Part shown: positions 1-6,891 of the stretch, piece by piece | How the letters are laid out: each line of letters begins with the position of its first letter | How positions within the stretch are numbered: the first letter of the stretch is position 1 | Origin: Thermoplasmata archaeon | GTDB lineage: Archaea > Thermoplasmatota > E2 > DHVEG-1 | Direction: 5' to 3' | Length of the DNA: 36,003 nt | NCBI GenBank assembly: GCA_020054495.1 | Contig: JAHWGK010000030.1 | Location: 1 to 36,003 of the forward strand | The notes under the pieces: generated by a model | What the model was told of the DNA's origin: nothing | Seen by the model: only the letters and a program-made list of their open reading frames with translations | Databases searched by the model: none | Made by a program: the position numbers and the translations under genes

Positions 1-2
1 AG

Positions 3-407
3 AACATACAAACAGCATATGATAACGGTCCAATGGTGTATACGATGTCAAAGGGTGCAACCTATACATTGATGGTAGTAAAAGATGAGGATAATGACAA
101 GTTATTACCTTATGCGACTAACATGGACAATGTTGAATCATCGGTGGTTCATGAGTTATATGAAAGTCGTTTTGGAATTGAAACACAATACCGGGTAAAG
201 AACAAGTTCTTCGGGAAGACTTGTTCTAAAAAGTACTCAGTCCGGTATGCATTTTTCATCCTTGCTGTTGCATTGTATAACCTTTGGGTTCTTCTCAATA
301 TTATAGAACGAGGAAGAAAAGGTTTAGAACCTGAAAAGATTCCAATAAAAGTAGATCGGTTGAAACATATTTTCCGTAAAATCATCTACAGAAATGCATC
401 CATATAA
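3..407 (+). CDS. Transposase, C-terminal part (cut by window edge)
   Basis: The reading frame is open from the first bases of the window, so the gene starts outside it; the ATG at 33 is probably internal. The visible part has the C-terminal signature of DDE transposases of the IS4/ISH3 type: an RFGIETQYR stretch whose Glu would be the third catalytic acid, followed by a hydrophobic segment (FFILAVALYNLWVLLN) and a basic tail. It would cut and rejoin the ends of its insertion sequence. The upstream catalytic Asp residues are not visible, so activity cannot be judged. The exact IS family is uncertain. No terminal inverted repeat could be recognised in 408-600 because the other end of the element lies outside the window. 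Confidence 0.85.
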   Translation, partial: NIQTAYDNGPMVYTMSKGATYTLMVVKDEDNDKLLPYATNMDNVESSVVHELYESRFGIETQYRVKNKFFGKTCSKKYSVRYAFFILAVALYNLWVLLNIIERGRKGLEPEKIPIKVDRLKHIFRKIIYRNASI

Positions 408-633
408 CACAAAAGGCCCCTTGAGTTAAATAAGAGTCAATAGAAAACACTTATTCTCCCTAGTGTGAACAAGACATACCTCCAATAATATTAAAGGAAA
501 AATTGGGGTCAAGGATAGTTTCTTCGTCCATTCAAAGTGATAAATTCTAAGAGTTTTTCATACATTCATTGGATTTAGTGTAATAAATTTGGAAAAAGGT
601 TTCTACATTCCGAAGTACTGATAATATGAAAGA

Positions 634-643
634 CTTTAAATAA
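634..643 (+). promoter_or_regulatory. TATA-like box for the threonine aldolase gene
   Basis: A ctttaaataa stretch is centred about 26 bases upstream of the ATG at 666. That is the usual archaeal TATA-to-start distance, and no Shine-Dalgarno sequence is seen. The transcript is therefore probably leaderless, which favours ATG 666 over the in-frame TTG at 654. Confidence 0.45.
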
Positions 644-665
644 TGCTTTAATTTTGGAATATACT

Positions 666-1697
666 ATGACTGTTAACGATGAAGTTGGTAGTGATAACCA
701 TTCTGGTGTACATCCAGACATATTAAAGGCAATTGAAACTGTAAATGCTGGTTATTCTGTCGCATATGGTGATGATAAATGCACTAATCGTACTGTAAAA
801 AAATTTAAAGAACATTTTGGAAAAGACATTGATGTTTTTTTTGTTGGTAATGGTACTGCTGCAAATATTTTGGGAATTAAAGCAATTACAAATTCTTTTA
901 ATTCTATTTTTTGTGCTGAAACTGCTCATCTGAATGTTCATGAGTGTTGCGGTCCAGAAAAATTTACAGGCTGCAAGCTTACAGTAGTTCCAACCTTGGA
1001 TGGTAAGCTTACAGTTGATTTATTAAAACCATATATTTTTGGTTTTTGCGATCCGCATATGGCCCAGCCAAAGGTGATTTCTATTACACAGTCTACTGAG
1101 TATGGAACAGTTTATAATCCTAACGAAATAAAGAATCTTTCTGATTTTGCACATAGCAAGAAAATGCTTCTTCATATGGATGGCGCAAGACTTTGCAATG
1201 CCGCTGCAAGTCTCAATGTCGATTTAGCTGCAATTACTAGAGATGCTGGGGTGGATGTTCTTTCTTTTGGTGGAACAAAAAATGGGATGATGTTTGGTGA
1301 CGCCGTAGTTTTTTTTGATAAAAATTTATCTAAAAACTTTGAGTTTATAAGAAAACAAGGAATGCATCTTACTTCAAAGATGCGTTTTATCTCTGCCCAA
1401 TTTGAGGCATTGTTGTCAAATGATTTATGGCATAAAAATGCTAAACATGCAAATAATATGGCCCAGTTTTTGTGCAATGAATTAAAGGATGTTCCTCAGG
1501 TTAAAATAACTCAAAAAGTGCAGGTTAACGCAGTTTTTGCATCCCTTCCTAAAAAATTTATAACAGAACTTCAAAAGAAATATGCATTTCATGTTTTTAA
1601 CGAACAAACTTCAGAAGTGAGATGGATGTGTTCTTTTAACACAAGTAAAAAAGATGTTATGAATTTTGTTAAAGCTATTAAAGCAGTTGTTAGTTAA
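666..1697 (+). CDS. ltaE: Low-specificity L-threonine aldolase (PLP enzyme)
   Basis: This fold-type I PLP enzyme splits L-threonine or allo-threonine into glycine and acetaldehyde. The 343-residue protein begins with the family's substrate-side motif GSDNHSGVHP (8-17). It carries MDGAR (171-175), whose Asp contacts the PLP ring nitrogen, and SFGGTKNG (200-207), with the Schiff-base lysine at 205. The length fits the family. ATG 666 is preferred to TTG 654 because a TATA-like box lies about 26 bases upstream and there is no ribosome binding site. The gene stands alone beside a transposase remnant in the accessory part of the window. A related beta-eliminating lyase acting on another amino acid cannot be excluded from sequence alone. 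Confidence 0.9.
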   Translation: MTVNDEVGSDNHSGVHPDILKAIETVNAGYSVAYGDDKCTNRTVKKFKEHFGKDIDVFFVGNGTAANILGIKAITNSFNSIFCAETAHLNVHECCGPEKFTGCKLTVVPTLDGKLTVDLLKPYIFGFCDPHMAQPKVISITQSTEYGTVYNPNEIKNLSDFAHSKKMLLHMDGARLCNAAASLNVDLAAITRDAGVDVLSFGGTKNGMMFGDAVVFFDKNLSKNFEFIRKQGMHLTSKMRFISAQFEALLSNDLWHKNAKHANNMAQFLCNELKDVPQVKITQKVQVNAVFASLPKKFITELQKKYAFHVFNEQTSEVRWMCSFNTSKKDVMNFVKAIKAVVS

Positions 1698-1706
1698 TAA
1701 TTGTGA

Positions 1707-1862
1707 AATATCAATGTCATAAATAGTATTTTTCTAGGGGTCAAATTTCCTGAAACTGGTGGCTTTATCATATCTTTTGCTACTAGGGATAAAAAAGCGT
1801 TTGAAAACCCAGTTCATTATTTCAACATATTTAGATTATTAGATGAAAAATCCTTCACATAG
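1707..1862 (+). pseudogene. Coding-like remnant without a start codon
   Basis: Between the TGA at 1704 and the TAG at 1860 the frame is open for 51 codons. It reads like a protein (for example KFPETGGFIISFATRDKKAF) rather than random AT-rich DNA, but no ATG, GTG or TTG occurs in frame. It looks like the tail of a broken gene whose front is lost. The family is not recognised. The stretch between the two genes holds nothing else obvious. Confidence 0.3.
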
Positions 1863-1906
1863 ACAATATAACTACTAAACTCTAATCAAAACCTAAAGAT
1901 TTAAAC

Positions 1907-2110
1907 TTAGGGTGGTTGTAACGGCTCTGGATTCTCTGGAGGCATTGGCGGATTAGGTATCTCTGGGCCTAATGGTTCAAACCATTCACAATAATCACTA
2001 CACCCAGTAATACCTTTCATTTTTCCGATCTTGCAGGATGGTATTTTAATTTTCTTGCCTTCCTCAATAATAGATTTAAATTCAAAATGTCCGCAATCAG
2101 TTCTATTCAT
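1907..2110 (-). CDS. Small Cys-containing hypothetical protein
   Basis: A 67-residue protein with cysteines at 6, 26, 37 and 41, which could bind one metal ion. It ends in a proline-rich tail (PNPPMPPENPEPLQPP). A purine-rich GAGGGCGG sits about 7 bases upstream of the ATG and supports this start. A ctttaaag/cttaaaat AT-rich promoter-like stretch lies further up. No signal peptide or membrane segment is seen. The family is not recognised and no function is proposed. It is isolated, with remnants on both sides. Confidence 0.55.
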   Translation of the reverse strand: MNRTDCGHFEFKSIIEEGKKIKIPSCKIGKMKGITGCSDYCEWFEPLGPEIPNPPMPPENPEPLQPP

Positions 2111-2149
2111 AATTTTTCCGCCCTCAATTCAATTTTCTTATTATCTTAA

Positions 2150-2290
2150 AATGCTTTAAAGTATTTAAAAGTAGCATCGACTAAACAAAGCCTTTTAATA
2201 CTTGGATATCACCGTTTCTTTCTTTTTGTAGCATGGTTAGTAGGGCCAGCACTTTTGATATTATATTTTGTTAAAGAAACAAAGCAATGA
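2150..2290 (+). pseudogene. Remnant of a small membrane protein
   Basis: This frame is open from 2150 to the TGA at 2288. It encodes a basic stretch and one strong hydrophobic segment (FFLFVAWLVGPALLILYF) with a charged end (VKETKQ), but has no in-frame start codon before the hydrophobic part. A strong hairpin starts two bases after the stop, as expected for a real transcript end. It could be a decayed gene, a gene with a frameshift near 2203-2230, or one with an unusual start. Confidence 0.3.
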
Positions 2291-2291
2291 A

Positions 2292-2322
2292 AGTGAAATA
2301 AGGGTTGTACCCTTATTTCACT
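2292..2322 (+). terminator. Perfect 14-bp hairpin, terminator-like
   Basis: Bases 2292-2305 (agtgaaataagggt) pair perfectly with 2309-2322 around a 3-base loop (tgt). An A/T-rich tract with T runs (around 2340-2357) follows. It lies directly after the stop codon of the small membrane-protein remnant. Its symmetry means it could also be a protein-binding palindrome. Confidence 0.55.
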
Positions 2323-2387
2323 GTATAACTGTAAATAAAAAAAATAAAATTTTTTTACATTTTGATTTCAATTTAAAATACAAAGAA

Positions 2388-2394
2388 TTATATA
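2388..2394 (+). promoter_or_regulatory. TATA-like box ahead of candidate RNA
   Basis: A ttatata heptamer is centred 26 bases before 2417, where the structured element begins. This is the archaeal TATA-to-start distance, and no protein-coding frame starts there. Confidence 0.4.
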
Positions 2395-2416
2395 CTAAAA
2401 ACTGATATTATATACA

Positions 2417-2493
2417 GGTTGGACGGAAGAGGTAAATCGATAATAAAAATCGTGGAGGTAGAGGTTATACTAGGATATAGCCTCTGTCTAACC
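2417..2493 (+). ncRNA. Candidate structured small RNA, about 77 nt
   Basis: The ends pair: ggttggac (2417-2424) with gtctaacc (2486-2493), 8 bp with one G-U. Stacked directly against this helix is a 10-bp hairpin, agaggttata (2460-2469) with tatagcctct (2476-2485), loop ctagga. A weaker 4-bp stem (2438-2441 with 2449-2452) could form the third arm of a junction. The size is tRNA-like, but there is no T-arm or anticodon arm. The unpaired stretch 2454-2459 reads GGAGGT, the same as a Shine-Dalgarno sequence. A TATA-like box is correctly spaced upstream and no gene follows on this strand for 1.8 kb. No known RNA family is recognised. Confidence 0.4.
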
Positions 2494-2535
2494 TTATTAT
2501 TAAAGAAAATTATTACAAAAAGAGAAAAAAAATAT

Positions 2536-3543
2536 CTAAATATCTACCAAATTTACTAAGGGAAATCTATCAATATTATCTCCACCAGTGATATTATAGG
2601 GTGTATCCCAAATACCATTTATTTGTTTTGCATCCGGATGGTTTTCTATATAATCATCCCAATAATTTCCAATACTTCCATTATCCCATTGATTGCTGAT
2701 TATGTCATTGGCATTATAAACACTGTTTTGTTCAAAAATATTCAAATAAACCATATTATTTTTAGATCCACAACAGAAATATAATCCATTTTCGTTTGAT
2801 ATAATTGTGTTTTCAAAAACCTTGTTATTTCTTGAATCTTGAATGCGAATACCATAGGTATTATATGAGATTATATTACCAGTGATAATGTTATTATTTG
2901 AATCAAGTAAGTAAATTCCATATGCCTCATTTGACGACAAATTGTTATTTAAAATATTATTGTAATCTGAGTTGAATGATTCAATTCCATTTCTTACATT
3001 TATAATGGTGTTTTCAGAAATAGTATTATTCATTGTATACATATCTATATAGACTGCCTTATGAGAATACAAGATGCCTTCATTTGAAATGATATTATTT
3101 GAAACAATGTTATTTGAGGATTTGATGTTAATCACTATTTTATTTGATGTATAATTGTCACATATTATTTTGAATCCTTTGATTTTACAATCGTTTGCAT
3201 TTACTATTATTGCATTTTCTGACTGTGGTGAACCAATTTGATAATCAATAATTGTCTTATTTTCACTTTCCCCTATCAGATTTAATGATTTATCTATTAT
3301 CAACATTTCATAATAGGTACCATTGTTAACAAAAATTGTACTTCCATTTCCTACATTATCAATTGCATCTTGGATCTTTGTAAAATCTGCTCCGCCATCA
3401 TCATCTACATAAATCATTTTAAATTTTTCAATATTATTTGGTTCTTCAATTTCTGAAGTTTCTTGGATGCAACCACTAAATAATATAAAAGATAACAATA
3501 AGCTAAAAAACATTGCAAGTATTAATTTTTTCATATTTATCAT
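2536..3543 (-). CDS. Lipoprotein with NosD-type parallel beta-helix repeats
   Basis: The 335-residue protein has a signal peptide with a lipobox (LFSGC, lipidated Cys25), so it is exported and probably membrane-anchored outside the cell. Residues about 45-75 (YVDDDGGADFTKIQDAID, NGSTIFVNNGTYYE) are the usual opening of right-handed parallel beta-helix proteins. Asn-rich NosD/CASH repeats follow to about residue 290 (NNIVSNN, NTISENT, NNNIITGN). The end (GIWDTPYNITGGDNIDRFPLV) is typical of NosD-like proteins from Thermoplasmata and methanogens. Such proteins bind or process surface polysaccharides or, in NosD itself, help load copper; the ligand here is unknown. A second ATG nine bases downstream (3534) is an equally possible start. 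Confidence 0.85.
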   Translation of the reverse strand: MINMKKLILAMFFSLLLSFILFSGCIQETSEIEEPNNIEKFKMIYVDDDGGADFTKIQDAIDNVGNGSTIFVNNGTYYEMLIIDKSLNLIGESENKTIIDYQIGSPQSENAIIVNANDCKIKGFKIICDNYTSNKIVINIKSSNNIVSNNIISNEGILYSHKAVYIDMYTMNNTISENTIINVRNGIESFNSDYNNILNNNLSSNEAYGIYLLDSNNNIITGNIISYNTYGIRIQDSRNNKVFENTIISNENGLYFCCGSKNNMVYLNIFEQNSVYNANDIISNQWDNGSIGNYWDDYIENHPDAKQINGIWDTPYNITGGDNIDRFPLVNLVDI

Positions 3544-3683
3544 TTAAACTGAAAAGCATAAATTCTTTAATAAAATGTTGGTGAAATTAAACTAAAAAAA
3601 ACTATAATGTGTCAATATTTATTCTGCTGTTTTTCTAATCTTTTTTTATTGATGGTAAAAAGCATATATGTAGCAGACGCTTA

Positions 3684-3923
3684 TTACGATAAGATTCCAT
3701 TTTCTTTTAAACTTGTAAAGTTATATCTACCAATAATTACATGATCAAGGACATTGATACCTAATAAATCCCTTGCATTAGAAAGCATATTAGTAACCGC
3801 ATCATCTTCTTTACGGGAAATACAATCACCGCTAGGATGATTATGCACAAGAATAACAGAATTAGAACTAGCCTTTCTTTTCAGGATGAAAGATATTTCT
3901 ACATTTGTTATACCATTTCCTAA
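3684..3923 (-). pseudogene. RadC-like JAB/MPN domain fragment
   Basis: This 79-codon minus-strand frame ends in a proper stop and encodes the C-terminal half of a RadC-type JAB domain. It has the metal motif VHNHPSGD (26-33), the following helix with SRKEDDAVTN, and LLGINVLDHVIIG (53-65) in the family's order and spacing. There is no start codon, and the N-terminal half is missing; the frame is closed by a TAA at 3924. Upstream DNA encodes a transposase-like piece in another frame, so the gene was probably cut by an insertion. The motif residues are intact, but the fragment is too short for a full JAB fold. RadC is rare in archaea, suggesting transfer. Confidence 0.75.
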
Positions 3924-4036
3924 TTACCGCATATGAAAACGATTCTATTTTCCCCTATGATTTTGCTTGTTTTTCGGTATGAGCAACCAGCTCGATGAAT
4001 TAACAACGCAAGAGCTTTAGTTTTGTTACTTTTCAC
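3920..4036 (-). pseudogene. Transposase-like N-terminal fragment
   Basis: From a GTG at 4036 to the TAG at 3920 this frame encodes 38 residues. KALALLIHRAGCSYRKTSKII resembles the helix-turn-helix at the start of archaeal transposases. It then runs out of similarity and stops just where the radC-like fragment begins in a different frame. It is read as an insertion-sequence remnant within radC. The assignment rests on motif resemblance only. Confidence 0.4.
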
Positions 4037-4039
4037 CTA

Positions 4040-4183
4040 CCTCACAAAAATATTTCTATCCTCTAATATATTTACTATCTGATTGGGCACACCCGCTCCA
4101 TTCCATAGTTTTATTTCGAGATGGGGATACTCAATTAAAAATGTTATTTCGTTAAGTTGACACTGTCCAAATAGTATAGGAAT
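4040..4183 (-). pseudogene. Coding-like fragment, unidentified
   Basis: A 48-codon frame lies between the TAG at 4184 and the TAG at 4037. It looks like real protein (for example IEYPHLEIKLWNGAGVPNQI, VNILEDRNIFVR) but has no start codon. It is in the same frame as the transposase-like fragment that follows and is separated from it by a single stop, so both might be parts of one decayed gene. The family is not recognised. Confidence 0.3.
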
Positions 4184-4298
4184 CTATTTAAATAATCAGA
4201 AATTATTGTTATATTAAAAAGAGTAAAGTTTAAAATTTCACAATCACTTAATATTTTGGATTTGGAATTTTAAAAATTTTTATTCTTTTTCTCAAACC

Positions 4299-4314
4299 CA
4301 GACTATTTTGTCTG
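4299..4314 (+). promoter_or_regulatory. 5' UTR hairpin next to the cold-shock gene's ribosome binding site
   Basis: cagac (4299-4303) can pair with gtctg (4310-4314) around a 6-base loop. The ribosome binding site gaggag (4314-4319) touches the stem, 10 bases ahead of the ATG at 4330. The stem is only 5 bp, so it may open with small temperature changes or may be chance. Confidence 0.3.
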
Positions 4315-4329
4315 AGGAGATCCAAATGT

Positions 4330-4521
4330 ATGAAAGGAAAAATAAAGTGGTTTAATCCAAGGAAAGGTTATGGCTTTATTACAGGCAAGGATAGAACGGA
4401 GGCCTTCGTTTATCAGACAGAGGTTCCATTTGGTACAAACCTTAACGACGAAGACCCAATTGAATATGAAATAAGAAAGCCAAAAAAAGAACTAGAAGCA
4501 ACCCAGGTAAAAAGGCTGTAA
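4330..4521 (+). CDS. Cold-shock domain protein (CspA family)
   Basis: A 63-residue single cold-shock domain, the usual length. It binds single-stranded RNA or DNA and melts secondary structure. It opens with the family's MKGKIKWFNPRKGYGFI. RNP1 is KGYGFI (12-17). The RNP2-like strand is AFVYQT (25-30), where Tyr replaces the usual His of VFVH. The later part (DPIEYEIRKPKKELEATQVK) fits the closing strands. A strong ribosome binding site (gaggag) sits 10 bases upstream. A second ATG at 4326 is out of frame and closed at once by TGA. The gene lies upstream of TFB but appears to have its own promoter. Confidence 0.92.
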   Translation: MKGKIKWFNPRKGYGFITGKDRTEAFVYQTEVPFGTNLNDEDPIEYEIRKPKKELEATQVKRL

Positions 4522-4618
4522 TTTCCAAGATAAAATGTAAATTTTATAGATCTAATTTCTTTCCTAAAAATTTGATTAAAATACCTTTATATGAAAAAAG
4601 GCTTTAGGTTTGGTTTAA

Positions 4619-5587
4619 TTGAAAAACAGTACGAATAAACAAAATAAACAACAAATTGAAGAAACGACTAAATGTCCAAAATGCGGTAGTGCACATTTAA
4701 TCAAAGATTATTCTAGGGCTGAGGTAGTATGTGATAGTTGTGGCCTTGTAATTGATACAGATCTTATCGATCATGGTCCTGAATGGCGTGCGTTTGATAG
4801 TGAACAGCGTGAGAAAAAAGCACGAACAGGATCACCAATGACGTATACTATTCATGATAAAGGTCTATCAACTACTATCAGCTGGCGAAACAGGGATGCT
4901 TATGGTAAATCGATCCCTACAAGAAATAGGGCTCAGCTTTATAGAATAAGGAAATGGCAACGAAGAACTAGAATCAGCGATGGTACAGAAAGAAATCTAG
5001 CAATAGCACTTACTACTTTAGATAGAATGTCATCGAAATTGTATCTACCAAGAAATGTTAGAGAAACTGCAGCTATGATTTATCGAAAAGGGTTAAGAAG
5101 AAAGCTAACCCGTGGTAGAAGTATCGAAGGTGTTACAGCAGCAGTTTTGTATGCGGCATGTAGGCAGTGTAATGTACCACGAACTCTTGAAGAAATAAGC
5201 CGTGTTGCAGTTTTAAAAAAGAAAGAAATTGGGAGAAATTACCGGGACATTTCACGTGAACTTGAGTTAAAATTACTCCCTACAACACCTCTGGATTATA
5301 TTTCTAGATTCTCCAGCAGGCTTGAACTTAGCAATGATGTTCAAATAAAGGCAATAAAGATATTAAAAAAAGCAGCTAATAAAGAACTTACCAGCGGACG
5401 TAGCCCAACAGGGATGGCAGCAGCAGGGATATATATTGCTTCAGTTCTTTGCGGTGAAAGGTGCACCCAACGTCAGGTTGCAGAAGTTGTTGGGGTTACA
5501 GAAGTAACTATTAGAAATAGATATAAGGAGCTTGCAAACAAATTAGATATCGATATCGAGGCACCTGAAGATATTGAAAATTTATAA
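4619..5587 (+). CDS. tfb: Transcription initiation factor B (TFB)
   Basis: The archaeal TFIIB homologue recruits RNA polymerase to TBP-bound promoters. The N-terminal zinc ribbon has Cys19, Cys22, Cys38 and Cys41 (CPKC, CDSC). The B-reader/linker follows ([19 protein letters not shown], 53-71). Two cyclin-like repeats fill about 125-215 and 220-310; the second carries the DNA-recognition helix ([20 protein letters not shown]). The length of 322 residues is standard. The start is a TTG at 4619; no other in-frame start precedes the zinc ribbon. A TATA-like ttatat about 26-30 bases upstream suggests a nearly leaderless transcript. The gene is monocistronic in appearance. Confidence 0.97.
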   Translation: MKNSTNKQNKQQIEETTKCPKCGSAHLIKDYSRAEVVCDSCGLVIDTDLIDHGPEWRAFDSEQREKKARTGSPMTYTIHDKGLSTTISWRNRDAYGKSIPTRNRAQLYRIRKWQRRTRISDGTERNLAIALTTLDRMSSKLYLPRNVRETAAMIYRKGLRRKLTRGRSIEGVTAAVLYAACRQCNVPRTLEEISRVAVLKKKEIGRNYRDISRELELKLLPTTPLDYISRFSSRLELSNDVQIKAIKILKKAANKELTSGRSPTGMAAAGIYIASVLCGERCTQRQVAEVVGVTEVTIRNRYKELANKLDIDIEAPEDIENL

Positions 5588-5813
5588 AGAGCTTAAATAA
5601 ATATATGCAAAACTATACAAGCAGTAATTGTTGTTAAGGGGTTAGAAGGAAATAAAAATTTGACCATTCATTTTTTATATAAGCGGGGTTTATTTTTCTC
5701 AGTAAGTATTAATTAAAGCAAACAAAGAGAATTAAAAATGAAACGTAATAAATGAAACAAAAAAAGACGCTAAAAAAAGGCTTCTTTCGACTGAAATCTC
5801 TTTGAAAGAGATG

Positions 5814-5828
5814 TACGCCGCCTACCGG
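5814..5828 (-). repeat. Direct repeat of tRNA-Asn 3' end (possible att site)
   Basis: tacgccgcctaccgg here is identical, in the same orientation, to 8176-8190, which covers the acceptor and T-stem 3' strand of the tRNA-Asn gene plus two flanking bases. The rest of a tRNA is absent. Two such copies about 2.36 kb apart are what integration into the 3' end of a tRNA gene leaves behind. Confidence 0.55.
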
Positions 5829-5895
5829 GACAGAGCCTCAAGTACCATTTAATAACGGTTTTTAACAGGTTAGAAAATGAAATCAGAGTAAAAAG

Positions 5896-5916
5896 TGCAG
5901 GGGAAGGGATTTGAAC
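5896..5916 (-). repeat. tRNA 3'-end-like fragment
   Basis: Read on the minus strand, this is a T-loop (TTCAAAT) followed by a T-stem 3' strand (ccctt), a 7-base acceptor-like strand (cccctgc) and A. The preceding bases (tggtg) do not pair with ccctt, so no complete T-arm or tRNA exists. It looks like the 3' end of another tRNA gene carried or left by integration. Confidence 0.4.
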
Positions 5917-5952
5917 ACCAGTTTAGTCATAAAAAATTATGGTTTTCAGTTT

Positions 5953-6849
5953 CTATTTTTTATGTAAGACCACATCATTGCGTTCTATACTATTGCTTAT
6001 CCGCTCCAATGCTATCGAACATATTCTTTCTCCCTTGAGGATCATTGATGGTTCGACAGATCTTAAGACAATGCCCGAATCAGGGGCAATTACTTCTACA
6101 TCCTCTATCATTCCGATAATATCTCCTTTCTTAATTATTTGCCCAGGTTCTATTTCGAGTTTAAGGATTCCCTTATTTGGAGCATCGATATCCACAATAT
6201 TCCCATAGAATTTGTTAGCGTTTGAAGGTGTTTTGTTTATTAGGAATTCATAAAGTTTATGTGCCATCAGCTCGCCTTGTTTTTCGTTATAAATCGCAGA
6301 TTTACCAGCCAATTCAACGATAATAGATGGAATCCCTATCCGGGTGGCCTCAGCAAAAAGATGACCTTTATTTTTGCGACCTTCAACGATTGTTTCAACA
6401 TTGAGCGATACAGCTAGTCTTTTGACCCTTTCATCACGATATAAACATACCACATACGGTATTGCACTAAGATGATCACTAGAATGCAAATCGATGATAG
6501 TAGTTGCTTCTTTGGCCAAAGACCAAATAGTCTGAGCAATATCATGTGTTGGCCCGTTGTTATTTTCATACGGGAATATTCGATTCAAGTCTAGGTTATC
6601 CCGGGGGTCCGCCCTAGTTCTACAACTGAATGCAATAGGGTTTGCTACTGGAATGATTGTGATTGGTGTCGGGCATCCGTTCTTTTGTATAATCTCAATG
6701 AGTTTTTTAGTAGCAAAAACACCGGTGACTTCATCACCATGTATTCCAGAAACGATTAGAATGCCCTTCTGATTGCTACCGAAATGATGGACATCGATGG
6801 TTGTATCAGTTTTTAAGGGGATTCTTTCAACGGTTGTAGCCAAGCCCAT
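5953..6849 (-). CDS. AstE/AspA-family deacylase (succinylglutamate desuccinylase-like)
   Basis: A 298-residue zinc amidohydrolase of the AstE/aspartoacylase branch of the M14 fold. The zinc ligands are in HGDE (His37, Glu40) and DLHSS (His122). Substrate residues are LNR (Asn89, Arg90), and the catalytic Glu is in VELAG (Glu179). After about residue 215 comes a barrel-like C-terminal domain (IVDIDAPNKGILKLEIEPGQ...GDIIGMIEDV). The family removes acyl or aminoacyl groups from amino acids or peptides; the substrate here is unknown. It starts 42 bases after the ATP-grasp gene and is probably co-transcribed with it. Known genome neighbourhoods pair such deacylases with RimK-like ligases. The region is richer in G+C than its neighbours. 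Confidence 0.88.
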   Translation of the reverse strand: MGLATTVERIPLKTDTTIDVHHFGSNQKGILIVSGIHGDEVTGVFATKKLIEIIQKNGCPTPITIIPVANPIAFSCRTRADPRDNLDLNRIFPYENNNGPTHDIAQTIWSLAKEATTIIDLHSSDHLSAIPYVVCLYRDERVKRLAVSLNVETIVEGRKNKGHLFAEATRIGIPSIIVELAGKSAIYNEKQGELMAHKLYEFLINKTPSNANKFYGNIVDIDAPNKGILKLEIEPGQIIKKGDIIGMIEDVEVIAPDSGIVLRSVEPSMILKGERICSIALERISNSIERNDVVLHKK

Positions 6850-6891
6850 ATATATACTTCCAATATTATCAAGTTATTTATACTGAACTAT

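Larger units (their letters stand above)
3544..4329. other. Gene-poor stretch with broken genes
   Basis: This 786-base gap has no intact gene. Positions 3684-4183 hold three adjacent minus-strand coding fragments, listed separately. Bases 4187-4290 are very AT-rich and contain the promoter region of the cold-shock gene. Bases 3544-3683 show only the promoter side of the lipoprotein gene and no recognisable feature. Confidence 0.6.
5588..5952. other. Intergenic DNA with two tRNA 3'-end-like pieces
   Basis: This 365-base gap has no open frame of note. It holds an 8-bp inverted repeat (5796-5812, atctctttgaaagagat), a 15-bp copy of the tRNA-Asn 3' end (5814-5828) and a second tRNA 3'-end-like piece (5896-5916). 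A 5-bp outer pairing (5778-5782 with 5834-5838) could enclose the first two in one RNA structure. Confidence 0.5.

Noticed and set aside
2417-2493. tRNA gene
   Set aside because: The size and end-pairing are tRNA-like, but there is no T-loop, no anticodon arm of 5 bp with a 7-base loop, and the 3' hairpin is 10 bp long.
5939-6208. Plus-strand open frame over the deacylase
   Set aside because: It is the complement of a gene with clear catalytic motifs and has no family signal of its own.
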